A stretch of 64,000 bases of DNA. Source: Nannochloris sp. 'desiccata' (lineage: Eukaryota > Chlorophyta > Trebouxiophyceae > Chlorellales > Chlorellaceae). How positions within the stretch are numbered: position 1 is the first letter of the stretch; each line of letters begins with the position of its first letter. The DNA lies in the NCBI GenBank assembly GCA_019044685.2, contig JAGTXX020000015.1, positions 186,001-250,000 on the forward strand, in the 5' to 3' direction. The notes under the pieces are model-generated. The model was given only the letters and a program-made list of their open reading frames with translations. It searched no databases and was not told the DNA's origin. Made by a program: the position numbers and the translations under genes. Shown one piece after another: positions 1-10,926 of this stretch.

Positions 1-437
1 TTGGTGAAGGAATCTACCTTACTACTGAGCTTCCTGTGGCATATTCCTTTTGTAGCGGCGCCGAAAGGTGGAAGGGAAGTACTTTAGCTCCTGAAGGAAC
101 CAGGCTGCGGTGTGTTTTGGTCTGTGGGGTTAAAGAAAACGCCCAAATTGACAAGACAGAACTCGTTTCGAACAAGAACGGCGATCCGCCGCCAGAGCAT
201 TATTTAGTGATTGATAGACCGGATTTAATTAAAATTCAGTATATTTTGGTGTATGTAGATCACTGTGGGAATAATAGTAGTAGAAATTTAGCAGCAGCAG
301 CACCAGTGGCGGGGCAAGATAGTCAAAATACTGGAGCCGTTAGTTTGTCCTCGATGGCGGGTGTTGTTGTTTTCATAGCAATTGTTTTGTGGTTGATAAT
401 GCCGGGTTCTTCATCCAGTAGAAACTTTATGTACTGA
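1..437 (+). CDS. PARP16-like mono-ADP-ribosyltransferase, C-terminal part
   Basis: The gene enters from the left edge with its frame open from base 3 and ends at the TGA at 435-437. It begins inside the PARP catalytic fold at GEGIYLTTELPVAYSF, which matches the PARP strand carrying the NAD-binding tyrosine. It continues with the PARP16-type stretch PPPEHYLVIDRPDLIKIQYI. After a short polar linker comes a hydrophobic helix (AGVVVFIAIVLWLIM) just before the stop. A C-terminal tail anchor is the hallmark of PARP16, which sits in the ER membrane with its catalytic domain facing the cytosol and mono-ADP-ribosylates unfolded-protein-response sensors in animals. The domain and tail anchor are seen in the sequence; ER localisation and substrates are inferred from the family. 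The N-terminal part and the histidine of the catalytic triad lie outside the window. Confidence 0.8.
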   Translation, partial: GEGIYLTTELPVAYSFCSGAERWKGSTLAPEGTRLRCVLVCGVKENAQIDKTELVSNKNGDPPPEHYLVIDRPDLIKIQYILVYVDHCGNNSSRNLAAAAPVAGQDSQNTGAVSLSSMAGVVVFIAIVLWLIMPGSSSSRNFMY

Positions 438-666
438 TACTGTAATAACAAAGCAGAAACCTGATTATCCTCTGCCTACCCCCTCGACTCTTGCTACAAT
501 CCGGCAAGTGTGAGGGAGCGAGGGCAAGGGCATTGGGGGAGTTGGGGAAGAAAGCATGGCATGCTTCGTTTGGCAGGCTGCGCGCGGCTGCGGAGAAAAG
601 CGAAATTTTTACATTTATTTCACCTTGTTTTTTCTTTTATTTCTCCATTAAGACAAAAAACAAAGA

Positions 667-1017
667 ATGACGTGCCCTGCATGTAAAAACGGCTGCAGCT
701 GTGGCGAGAAATGTGCATGCAACAAAGAATCTTGTGGGTGCTGCCCTTCTCCCACCGGACAAGCATGTGCAAATTGTAACGCTGCTGGTGGATGCACGTA
801 AGTTAAAGACACAAAATGAAGTCAGGAACTCGCAAATCGCGGTCCAAGGCACATTTAGTGGGGTTTAAGGTTGCAGCATGAATAATTGTTACCGCGGTCC
901 TTCTCCCATTTTTTTTATAGGTGCCCTGAAGGTTGCCAGTGCCCAATGGGCTGTACTTGCTGCGCTGATCGTAGCGCAAAAGTAGCAGCAGAATCAGGTG
1001 GTACCAGCGCACATTAA
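667..1017 (+). CDS. Metallothionein, 75 aa, two exons
   Basis: A small gene is split by one intron. Exon 1 is 667-797, the intron is 798-920 (GTAAGT...TTATAG), and exon 2 is 921-1017 ending in TAA. The spliced protein has 75 residues, 18 of them cysteines in C-x-C, C-x-x-C and C-C patterns, for example MTCPACKNGCSCGEKC at the start. Two cysteine-rich blocks are followed by a cysteine-free C-terminal tail. This composition is diagnostic of metallothioneins, cytosolic proteins that bind Zn, Cu or Cd through thiolate clusters and buffer metal or oxidative stress. The intron falls inside the second cysteine block, and both splice sites are canonical and restore the frame. The metal preference cannot be read from sequence. 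It is the first complete gene after the PARP gene and has about 230 bp of upstream DNA. Confidence 0.85.
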
Positions 1018-1555
1018 GACACACCCTGCACAGTTCCGAACAACAACAAAGGAAACTTTGACAAAGCCTTCCTCCTTAACAAATGCATTTTCCTCCTCGA
1101 GTGGTCTCGTATGAGAGGAGATGCTCAGTCGTCTGGCTTCCTTCATGTACACTACACGCATGTACTATTCTGATTGCTTTTTATGTTTTATGTGATATTC
1201 TTATCAGTGCCATATATGTAACATTTTCATCTTATTTTTCTGTCTGCAAAAGCTTTCATCAGCTGCGATGAGGTTCACCATTGACCGGCTCGAGGGAAGG
1301 TTTTCCCGCCTTAAAAATAGTTGAGACATTAGGCACGTATAGAATCAGACAAATCAAAGGCAAAAATAATTGAAAATGTCGGCATAATATAAAAGTAAGA
1401 TACAGAAAAGACACCAAAGCGAGGGTCATAACAGAAGAAAAAAATCAACGCCATTCATAAAAATAGGAGAGAAAGCACCCCATTCAATTTTTTAAATTCA
1501 TTTCAAATCAAATCAATTTATTTTGGTATAATTATTATTTTCGGTAATATTCGTG
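1018..1555. other. Intergenic, 3' side of metallothionein and ISA2
   Basis: This 540-bp stretch lies between the convergent ends of the metallothionein and isoamylase genes. It is AT-rich toward its right end, as expected of untranslated trailers. I see no coding, RNA or repeat structure in it. Confidence 0.6.
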
Positions 1556-4516
1556 TCATTTAAGATGCTCAATCACCGCAGCAACCAACACAATCGCTGC
1601 TTTTCCACTGACCAAATACCCTTCACCTTCAACTTCTTCTAAATTTTCCATCGCTGCATCTTGTGGGGCTTCCAGACTTGTATCCACAGCTCTCAACCAC
1701 GTATGTCCAGCAGGTGCAGCAGGCAATGTGGCGGTCACCGTCATTGGGTGAGGATTAAAACCTACATAGACTGCGCTCCCGTCGGGGTGCCGGACAGAGA
1801 AGCCAAGGTAGCTAGAGCAATGAGGGGCATGATACGGACCATACTCACCACCTTCTCCTCCTTCTCCGCCGGAAACAGCGGCGGCTCCCACCCACTCAGG
1901 CTCATTCGTAGCGGTCGCACCGTGCCAAGTCAAATCCCTGGGAGAGTCAAATTTCGGTGGTAAGAGTAAATGGGGCTAACTTTCTTCTTAATCTGGAGAC
2001 AACACCAACAAAACGAGCCATTTCAAGATCAGCAACATCTTCATGGTTGATGACAGGGACTCCTTGCGCAAGCAACGTTGCTAACAGCATTGCTTTCGCG
2101 ATAGTAGTTGCGGTGGGCATGGACCCCCCTCCTGAAGCCATTACCGCTGCACCAGCTGCACCCGCAGCCTCACTTGCCAGGTGGGTAACAGAAGGGACCA
2201 TTTTGCATTGCTGCAGCGTTGAAACTAAAGCTCGGACGACGTTCTGCAGCTAAATTTCCAGGTAAAGGGGAAAATTCATCTCCAAAACTCCACCCAGCAC
2301 CGAACATATCAGAGCTCCCCGTTAACCTCGCAGCAACACCGTCCAATGCTGTGTGCGAACACCTCTGCAAGTAAAGCAGTCACATCACGTGTAAATGCAG
2401 AGTTGCGTTGCTGCCAGATACCCCAATGAGGGAACCCACGTGCGTCGCCACGTGGGAGAAGTGATGTCTCGTGAGACGGGGCTGCGATCAACTTGAGGCC
2501 GGATAATATAGGGTCTTGGCAAAGGGCTTCAGGTAAAGAAGGAGCATCCATAACCAATCCTTCAGCATCTTGAGCCATGTTTTCAGCGTTAAGGAAACAG
2601 AATCCATCGACTCCAAACTGCAATGCCCAGTACCCTGGTAGCACGGTGGATAAGAGATTGAAATGCGGGATGACCGCAATTGACTACACCATTAGGTCTG
2701 AAATATGCAGCATTATCTAAACCACGGAGAGATACCCCAGTAGGGTGCGAATCAACACCATCAGCAGTGAAAGTGAGATCTAAGGAGGGGATGACCTCGG
2801 ACACCAGCGGCGTGCAAAGCATGGACCATTTCACGGAATTCAGCATGCGCAGCACCAGGGTTGGTAGGATCAGTACTTAACGCAGGATCAGGAGCTATAA
2901 AAGAGAGAGCGGCGTGGTGTGAATGGGACCCGGCTCCTTTCGCCGTGCGTGGCATGGCGCCAAGATGACAGTATTTGCTCCAACTGCACGAATATGGTCT
3001 AACCGCTCAGTAACACCCACGAACGTACCGGGTGTTTCACTTTCCCTCCTTGAGCAAATTTTTTCACAATCAATTTCCAACACACGCATTTTTTCAAGAG
3101 GTCGATACAACGGGGCGCTCCTTCCTTCTTTTTCACTACTGCTCTTGTCGAATTTGCAGCTTACTGCACTAGCAACCAGCACACGTGACCCATCTGACAG
3201 CTCCACAGTAGGTAAAGGTAAAGGAGGAGGAGCACAATTTTGGGGTAGATGGACCAATGCAGGAGCTTCTGGATCCACTAAAACAACTTCTGGAGAAATT
3301 CTATATCCCGACTCCCAGGAGACATCTCCATCGACTCTCCAGCCATAGCACAGCTTCTCTACATTACGTAAGCTGGGGAGAGTGATATGCCACGTGTCAC
3401 CTGTACGGTTTAATATAGGATCTAATGCCAACTCCACACAAGTCCATTCGGAATTCTCGTCCTTGGTTGCAGGTGGCTGCACCAAAACGAGAGCAACTGA
3501 TGTGCCCCCTCTAGAACGAACAGCGAAGTTAACTGCGGTAGTATCTCCTATCTTGGTCTTCTTAGATCCACCCTTTTTAGAAGCAGCAGCTGAGAAAGGA
3601 GGGGTGGAAGGTCCAAGAGGTGTGGGGACACCGGGCTGAGCTCCAAGTAAAGCCGAAAAATGCCTTCCTTCTAAAGGCACAGCAAACCTACGCTTCAATT
3701 TCTTACCAGAGGAAGGGGTCTTCTGTTGGGAGGTAGTATCAGGTGTGAGGGAAATTAAGAAAGCGAATGTGACGGGCGAGAGTCCTGCAGGTACTTCAAT
3801 TTTAATGGATTGGGTTGTACTGGACGTCTGTGTCATGGGAGACATCATGGCACCAGAAGCTTCGTCAATTTGACTGCCTGGGATGTTGATAGAGTCTGGA
3901 TGCTGCCATGCGTGAGGAGAACTACGATAGACACCCCTGTTGATTAATGCAAGAAAAAACAAAATTTGACGGAAATGAGAAATCAATTGATGCAAGGAAG
4001 AAAATCTAGATTTAGATAAGAGTCAAATAATGAAGACAGAACATAAATTAGATTCGTGTTTAATTACCATAAGAGCCGAGCTTCTTGGTTTTCTTGTAAT
4101 CTTTCTACAGTAATTTCCAGAGTATGAGTTTCATTAGCACCGCTCGTCTGCACAACACGGACAAGCTGACCATCTTTACAAGGCCAGTAGGTGGTTGTTG
4201 GCTTCACAGCTGGGGTCTTTACAGCACCAGGAGTTGCACTGGAAGAGCGGGAAGCTGCAATTACAGGTTCAGCTGCTACTGGTAGGTCAAGTCTGGCTGT
4301 GTTGATATTCCAATTGCCAGCTGCGGGGAGAGGATGAAAAATGGCAGGGGCTAGACAAGCACCCCCGTTGGCAAATCCAATGCGACTAATTCCCTGATAC
4401 CGTTTCAAACATGTTTGTAGCCGCATCGGCTGACTGCGTGCGAGTGCACCTTCAAACTGTCTCATTGCAATCAACGGAATTGAATTTCGATGTGCGTTGA
4501 TTAAAAATAAGTTCAA
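1556..4516 (-). CDS. ISA2: ISA2-type isoamylase-like protein (non-catalytic debranching subunit), frame broken
   Basis: Exon 1 is 4516-4068 and has a transit-peptide-like N-terminus. The intron is 4067-3937 (GTAATT...AACAG), and exon 2 runs to the TAA at 1556. It is a GH13 isoamylase: a CBM48-like region is followed by the barrel, with GVSLRGLDNAAYF and the segment GVDGFCFLNAENM. In active isoamylases that last segment reads GFRFD. Here the nucleophile aspartate is replaced, exactly as in plant ISA2, the inactive partner that forms the debranching complex with ISA1 during starch synthesis in the plastid. Codons from 4516 to about 2960 are clean. Between 2960 and 1950 the frame must be switched about six times (near 2945, 2806, 2650, 2360, 2200 and 1950), each by one base, while the protein between breaks stays well conserved. 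This means either local base-call errors or a young pseudogene. The alternative start at 4465 is also plausible. Confidence 0.8.
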
Positions 4517-4767
4517 GTGCTCAAACCGACCCTTATCAGCTTTATGATGATGTATGGTATATGATGATTGTCATTTGTAACTTTCTGCAGGCTTTATCAG
4601 CGATTTTAAGCAAGATATTTGTCAGATATTTTCGCGACTTCATTCTCACTCGATCGAGTGAATCTGAGATGAGAATGATTCTGGACAGTAATAATAAAAA
4701 TGCGAGTCTCGATCGAGGTGGTCAAATATTAAATTCTTACAATAATGTAATAGTGGCATATCAGAGT
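4517..4767. other. Intergenic between ISA2 start and TBCD end
   Basis: These 250 bp should hold the ISA2 promoter (minus strand) and the TBCD trailer. No distinct motif stands out. Confidence 0.5.
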
Positions 4768-7700
4768 TCATAAACCACGTTCTATATTATGAATCAATGT
4801 AGCATAGTTGGCATTCTCATCTTCTCGCACTGAATTTCCGTTGGTCACTGCTCCTTTGCTATTACCGTTCAGGGCTGTGGTGGTGGTGTTCTCCAAAGAA
4901 GGAGCTGAAGAAGGCGCTGACGGTTCCATTCCTAGGCATTTGTACAATGCAATCCTTGCAGGGCGCACTATCTCAGCAGATCCATCCCAGGCGGTGTCAC
5001 TCAGAAGCTCCATTGCAGCATCAACATCAACAACAACTCCATCTTGCGCGTCATTGTCTTCTTTTTCTTCTTCAGTTTCGTCTATATCCCAGGCTAGCAA
5101 TGTGGTATATAGCTGTTCAGCAGTATATCTTCGTACTTTTGGGTACCTATTGCCCAGTAAGCCTAGAGCCCCAGCTAAAGCTTCTCTCTGAACTAGGAAA
5201 CTTTCACTCCTGCCACCGACACGGCTTCCAGATGGACAAGAAGAGGCAGCAGCAGCCAGTGCACAGAGGGTCCCTGCTGCAGCATGCAATCGAGGCACGT
5301 CTTTACACTCTGAGATTTCGGCCAAGGTAAGCTGAAGAACCTTATTAGTAAATTGAGAACTAGGTGGCCTCAACTCCACCGCCAGGTCGGTTCTATTTAG
5401 AAGAAGCTCTGCTGTGGTTAGTAGAGGTAATGCTAAACGACTTGATTGAACATTGCGAGACCAAATAGCTACAAAATCATCACCTAAAGCCTTCAGAATG
5501 TCACTACTCGTATCCAGAGCTGCAATAGCATCGACCAAAGCTTCACTGGCCGCCTCCGCCAGCTGTGCGTCCAGACCCCCAATGCTAAAGGCAAGGCCAA
5601 CCAGAATATCTTGCCTCAATTCTGGGACTGAAACCAACGTTGCTAAAGACGGCAGTGCCTGTCCCGTTGCGAAATCTTCGGAAGAAAGCCCAGAAAGAGC
5701 GGAAGATACCTGTTGTGCAGCAGGTATGCCAGCAGAAGCGATCAGAGGGGTGAGTTTTTGTAGCAAGCTTCCAGCAGTTTCCCTAACTCGTGCAATACGT
5801 TCTGATGCTTGTCTAACACACTGAGAGAGAGATTTTTGCGCCAATAGCTTTATCGCCCCATGCTCTGCGATATGATCTGAGCCTAGGGTGACAAGCACCT
5901 CGTGCATAGCGCTCATAGCAGCTTCACGCACCCAGCTCCCTACATCACCTCGATTATCCGACGTATAGTCCTCTAAAGCACCTAAAATGGGTATTAGAAC
6001 ACTATTCTCTAGTAAAGTAGGCCCAAAAACGAAGTTCGAGGCAGTTTTGTTGACAGAAATTGTTGCAGTCGCCTCGACAATTCGAGGCAAAGCTTTGACT
6101 GCGTTGACCCTGGTCTCTATATCCCTTAAATCAGGATTTAATTCGATTTTAATAGCTTTAGACAAACCTTCAAGTATTTGAGCATGCTTTGAATGCAATA
6201 GCCATCCAGGAAGTTGGCCAAGAGCTAATGCAGCACCTCGCCGAGCAGAGACACTATGAGTGCCTGGTAGCAATTCACGCAACAAATGGTCAACCATAGG
6301 CTCTGTAGGGCTATAAAAACCGCTTTTATTTTCTTCTTCCGTGGTAATATTCATGTAGTGGTTTGTAAAAGCAGAAAGAGCGACGGCAGCTGCTTGTTGA
6401 ATATCTGCAGACGGGTGGTGCAAATTTTCACATGCAGAAGTATATAAACTTTCTAATTGTAAAGAAGAAAGCTCCAGCCCAGTAGAAGACGTTGTTTCAA
6501 TGAGTCTACACACAGCAGAGCGCATAATCTCGCCACCTTTGCCTCTACTGAGCTTTAATTTCTCTATTTGTGGAAGAATTTCGGCTACTTGGTCAGCAAG
6601 CGCCTCTGGCAGCACATTTGCATCAGGCATTGCTGCTGCTGCTCCTGCTGCACCATCAACTGTGGTTATATTAGCTAATGCAGGGAGAAGCTCAGCGACT
6701 GCAGCAACCGCACCATGCCTCGTCTCCAACACAGGACTTAAACAGTTCGGCAATAAATAGGGGATTGCCTGCTCTAAAAAGAAAGATCGATGCAATGGCA
6801 CCAAAGCAGCAAGTGCCTTTGCAGCGAGCTCCCGTAGCGCTTTCTCCCAATGATGTACTTTAATTTTCAATAAATGCCATGCTAGTGGTTCAAAATACCC
6901 AGGAAAGGAAGCAACATAGGGCGCTACAGTGAGATAGGCTGCTGTCCGTACACTGACAGTAAAATAATCAGCTGCAGTTAAGATAGCTATGCCATGAGGG
7001 AAGGCTCCTAGCCTCCCTACACATTCTTGAAACGCAGCTGCAGCAGCACGCCGACAATTAACTTCACGATCAAAACATGCTACGGTGATTAAGGCCGGTG
7101 CCAAAGTACCAACTGTGGTACCTAGGGTATCCCTACTATATGCTCGAGCCACCGCCCAGCAGACATACGCCGCTGCATCTCGAACGTGAGCTCCTACACT
7201 GCAATGCCCTCGTCGTACATCATATTCTAACGCCTTTACCACCAATGGGACTGCTTCCGTTAACCGGGCAGGGAGTAATAACCCTCTACGCGTCAACTCT
7301 GCAAGTGCCAAGCACCCGCCATGCCACACCGAGTCGCTGGCTACAGGAGATATAAAAGAATTAAGAACTGAAGCAACGACCTCATCCCCGAGTTCACGAG
7401 GAAGACGACCAGTCAATCTACCTAGCCCTTTAGCAGCTGACCAACGGACGACGGTGTCACGATCACCTAGCGCGCTCAGCATGGATTCGATTGCAGTCTC
7501 GACAGCTTCTGCTTGGTGTTCATCTGCAGCCCAGAGAGCATCCTCATGTTCTTCTTCTTCCTCTTCTTCATAATTATCTACTACTGAGGTATTGGCAATA
7601 GACAGCGATGCTATTCCATTGCTTGGTGTGGAAGCTGCTGCTGCTGCTACTTCCGCTGAAGTATTCGCATTTTTAATTTCTACATTGCCGCTGCCGGTGG

Positions 7701-8946
7701 AATTTTTTGAGACTCCCACTATGGTTGTCCTATTGACGTGTTGATACCTCCATGGCGCTACTCTTTGCGGTAAAAATGCTACTCCAGCTCGTTGTACCAA
7801 TTTCACAGCAAGTTTTCTGACTAAAGCGTTGGTTGATGCCGCATTTGAGCTTAATAATTCCACTGCCGCTGGCAGCACCTCTAGAGCCACGGACACCAAC
7901 GTGTCCCTTCTACCTAGTTTGAAGATAGTAGCAAAGGCTAGGGTGACCCCAGGCAATAGAAATATACTCTTTGAAGAATCATAGTTTGACTTTTCTACGG
8001 CAGGATGTGTACTATTGTTGCTAGTACTACTACTATTAGGATTAAGAGCTGCTTTCATAGCTGCCACCCCCCATGTGACAAATTCAGAAAGCGCAGCGTG
8101 CATATCAGGTCTGGTCACCATCCTGCCAGCGAGCACAGCAGCCATTTCACGCGTCGCTCCAGGGGAAGATAAGAATCCACGACAGAGCGTCATAATATTT
8201 GCTGCTAAAGGGGGGATTCCGGTTGCTGATTTCTTATCAGCAGGAGGCGTGCCTGTGCCTGTGTCCGCGGTGGCAGAAACTGAAAAGGAAGGGTGTTGGC
8301 TTCCAAGAGAAGAGTCGATAATCGCTAAATCAAAGGGAATCATCGCAAGTAAAGAAAGCCACATAAGCATTACATACTGCGCTTCCCAATTCTTCATACC
8401 TTCATCGCCTGTCCCACGTGCTCGCTGTTGTTCAGAGACAAGAAAAGCCAGCAATGCCACCGAGGGCTCAACCGCTGTTACCTCGTTAGGCAAGAATTTG
8501 AGCACTGTTTTGTACCCACGCACCGATGCAATCTGCCATATATATCGAGAGATAGCATATACACGGGTTTGACGTTCTACATCTGTGCTAAATGACTCTA
8601 TGGGGTGTGATATTTGAAGGATTAAAGCAGCTAAGGGCCGAACGAGTGGTTCTAGGACGGGATCGAGTAACTGAGGTTGTTCTTGATAATGAGTGATCTA
8701 TAAGCTCAGTATAGGAATGAAAATAGACAGTAAGTAGGCGATGATTACTCCCTGAGTGTATTCTAGAAGGATAGATAGATATTTACTAGTGTTGTGGTCT
8801 CTTACCAATTTTTGAAAGCGGGGGAAGAGGATGAGAGCATCACCAGCAGCAGTTGTGACGACTTTGCTGACGATACCACGCAGCTCAACATTGTCGTCAG
8901 TACTGAGGTTGGTGGCAGTGCAGTTGTCCTCATCTTGATCGTCCAT
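4768..8946 (-). CDS. TBCD: Tubulin-folding cofactor D
   Basis: There are two exons: 8946-8806 (47 codons) and 8697-4768, with a 108-nt intron (GTAAGA...TAG). The predicted protein has 1356 residues; animal TBCD has about 1200. It shows the conserved N-terminal signature HYQEQPQLLDP joined to RGYKTVLKFLPNEV, and the central block RWSAAKGLGRLTGRLP followed by WHGGCLALAELTRRGLLLP. The whole protein is HEAT-repeat alpha solenoid. A Glu-rich insert lies before the central block at about residue 430. Cofactor D takes beta-tubulin from cofactor A and forms the supercomplex with cofactors C and E that releases folded alpha/beta-tubulin, with Arl2 as GTPase partner. ATG 8946 fits the family start; an in-frame extension to 9132 is open but not conserved-looking. 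The coding sequence is unbroken over 1310 codons. Confidence 0.93.
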
Positions 8947-9359
8947 GGCTAGGTTTATAGAAAAGGTATGATCATTGACTTTGATTTTGATCTGGTTTTG
9001 CAAGTCTGTCTCTATCAGCCCAGACTCTTCCCTTTGAGCTTTATGAAGTTGACTGAAATTTAATAAAGTTGTTAATAAGGTTGAAATAAATGCAGGCGAG
9101 GCAAAATACAAGTAAGTTGCCTCAGAAATCACAGGCTGGATTTTTGAAATAGGTTCAAATTGAAGGATCTCGCTGCAACTCCTGCGTATTTGAAATTCAA
9201 TTCGAAAAGGGGCAATAGATGATGAGCTTTGTTTCCTTGTGAGAGCTAGCCGTTTGTTTTTTTAAATTATTAGATCAGTTTTGGAACAACAGCTTAGAGT
9301 CTCACTTTGCGGTCGATTTCTCAAGCCCCTGGCTAGTTACAAATACAATAAAAATAATT
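8947..9359. promoter_or_regulatory. Shared divergent promoter region of TBCD and WDR5
   Basis: TBCD (minus) and the WDR5 gene (plus) start 413 bp apart in head-to-head orientation, so both promoters must lie here. No TATA box at a convincing distance was identified. The call rests only on gene orientation. Confidence 0.45.
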
Positions 9360-10487
9360 ATGGCAGCAGGCAGCAGGCCTGCAAATGGCGAAGATAGCGG
9401 TCTTGCTGCTGAACCAGGCCGGCCAAACTCAGGGCCACCCGACGTTCCAAAATACAATTACTACGAGCCAAGACCAGACGTCCCAACAGCATCAAACTAT
9501 AAAGTAATGCACACATTGGAAGGCCACAAAGGAGCAGTCACATCCATCAAATTCCAACGAGACGGTCTCCTCGCTGCCAGTGGCAGTGCTGATGGCACCG
9601 CCAAAATTTGGGATGTCAAAGAAGGGCGCTGCATCCACACTCTCCGAGGCCATAAAAAAGGAATTAACGACGTGGTATGGAGCTGGGATGGCAATACCGT
9701 TGCTACAGCCAGTGATGATCGCACTCTACGAATTTGGGATGTCCGTACCCAGCAATGTGTACGAAAACTTGAAGGACATACAAACTTTGTCATGTCGTGC
9801 TCCTTTTCAGCCCCTGGGGACATTCTTGCCTCAGCTGGCTTCGATGAAACGATTAGATTATGGTGTATGCATACAGGCAAATTAATTCGAGTGATTCCTG
9901 CGCATTCAGATCCAATACTCTGTCTAGATTTCTCAGCTGACCTCTCAAAACCGATGCTCGCATCTGCTTCTAAAGACGGAATTTGCCGGGTGTGGCTGTC
10001 CCATAGTGGTGAATGTGGACGTAGTATTATCCCCGACGCTGCAGAAAATCCATGTTTGCCGGTAACATTCTGCAAATTCACACCTAATAATAAATTTTTG
10101 CTGCTAGGAACCATGGCAGGAAGGCTACAGCTGTGGGATTTTGAGCCCAAAAGCTGTGGCACTGGGTTTTTACCGCCCGTCTCAGTAAAGAAGACGTACG
10201 TAGGTCATCGTAATTCTCGCCATATTTTGCAAGCGGCGTTTATGGTGAACGAACCTACGGGGACTAAGTATGTAGTGTGTGGTTCTGAGGATCATCATGT
10301 GTTTTTATGGGATCTTAATCAAAGAACCATAGCAGGGATTTTACGAGGGCGGCCGGGACCTGATTCACCTGGTGATGGTCACTGCGACGCGGTGTTATCT
10401 GTAGATACGAATTCTTTAGAACCGATAATTGGATCGGCAGGTAGTACGAAAGATAAAACGGTGAAATTGTGGCGATATGAAGCGTAG
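9360..10487 (+). CDS. WDR5: WDR5-like WD40 protein (COMPASS core subunit)
   Basis: A single exon of 375 codons. About 45 Gly/Pro/Ala-rich residues precede seven WD40 repeats. The repeats carry WDR5-type features: LEGHKGAVTSIKF, then RGHKKGINDVVWSWDGN, SASKDGICRVW, and the SEDHHVFLWDLN repeat near the end, closing with DKTVKLWRYEA. WDR5 is the propeller that holds MLL/SET1 histone H3K4 methyltransferases together with RbBP5 and ASH2L in the nucleus, and it has other scaffold roles. The length and blade order match the family (334 residues in humans plus an N-terminal extension). Another compact seven-blade WD40 family is the main alternative, but the match to WDR5 holds through all blades. Confidence 0.85.
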   Translation: MAAGSRPANGEDSGLAAEPGRPNSGPPDVPKYNYYEPRPDVPTASNYKVMHTLEGHKGAVTSIKFQRDGLLAASGSADGTAKIWDVKEGRCIHTLRGHKKGINDVVWSWDGNTVATASDDRTLRIWDVRTQQCVRKLEGHTNFVMSCSFSAPGDILASAGFDETIRLWCMHTGKLIRVIPAHSDPILCLDFSADLSKPMLASASKDGICRVWLSHSGECGRSIIPDAAENPCLPVTFCKFTPNNKFLLLGTMAGRLQLWDFEPKSCGTGFLPPVSVKKTYVGHRNSRHILQAAFMVNEPTGTKYVVCGSEDHHVFLWDLNQRTIAGILRGRPGPDSPGDGHCDAVLSVDTNSLEPIIGSAGSTKDKTVKLWRYEA

Positions 10488-10926
10488 ACTAGATAATTAG
10501 ATAGGGAAATATATTAATTTTTTATTATTACAATGACGAGGGAAGTGCCCGCTCCAGTTTCTTATTTTATCTTTTTTCCTTTCCTTGGGGGGAAGCAGTT
10601 TTAAAGTTTCAATTAGTATTGTGATCATCGATGAATGTACTGCTATAAGTAACGCAAAGAAGTTCAAGTATTAAAGGTCTTATTCATCCTGAGTTATTCA
10701 TCCTGCTGTGCTGAGAAAGCAAAACTTTTGAAATTTTAAAAAACTTCGAACTTATTAATTTTGAATTTCAAACATATTCAGTATATATTTTGCTTTTACA
10801 CCATCATACATGCAATCTTACTATCTCAGGGCATGATAGCGGTATGGTTAAAATGCAGGCTACTTTAAAATTGAATTCTTTTATTTGAACTTGCACAAGG
10901 CAACCCTCATTTTAACAATTTTCAAG
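10488..10926. other. Intergenic, AT-rich, between WDR5 and CDT2
   Basis: This 440-bp AT-rich stretch between two plus-strand genes contains the WDR5 trailer and the CDT2 promoter. A short direct repeat (ttattcatcctg, near 10680-10702) is visible. Nothing coding is seen. Confidence 0.5.

Noticed and set aside
7533..7572. Runs of ctt/ttc as a possible microsatellite
   Set aside because: They encode the Glu-rich linker of TBCD and are explained by the protein.
9497..10162. A 221-codon minus-strand frame
   Set aside because: Antisense shadow of the WDR5 gene, with no recognisable motif.
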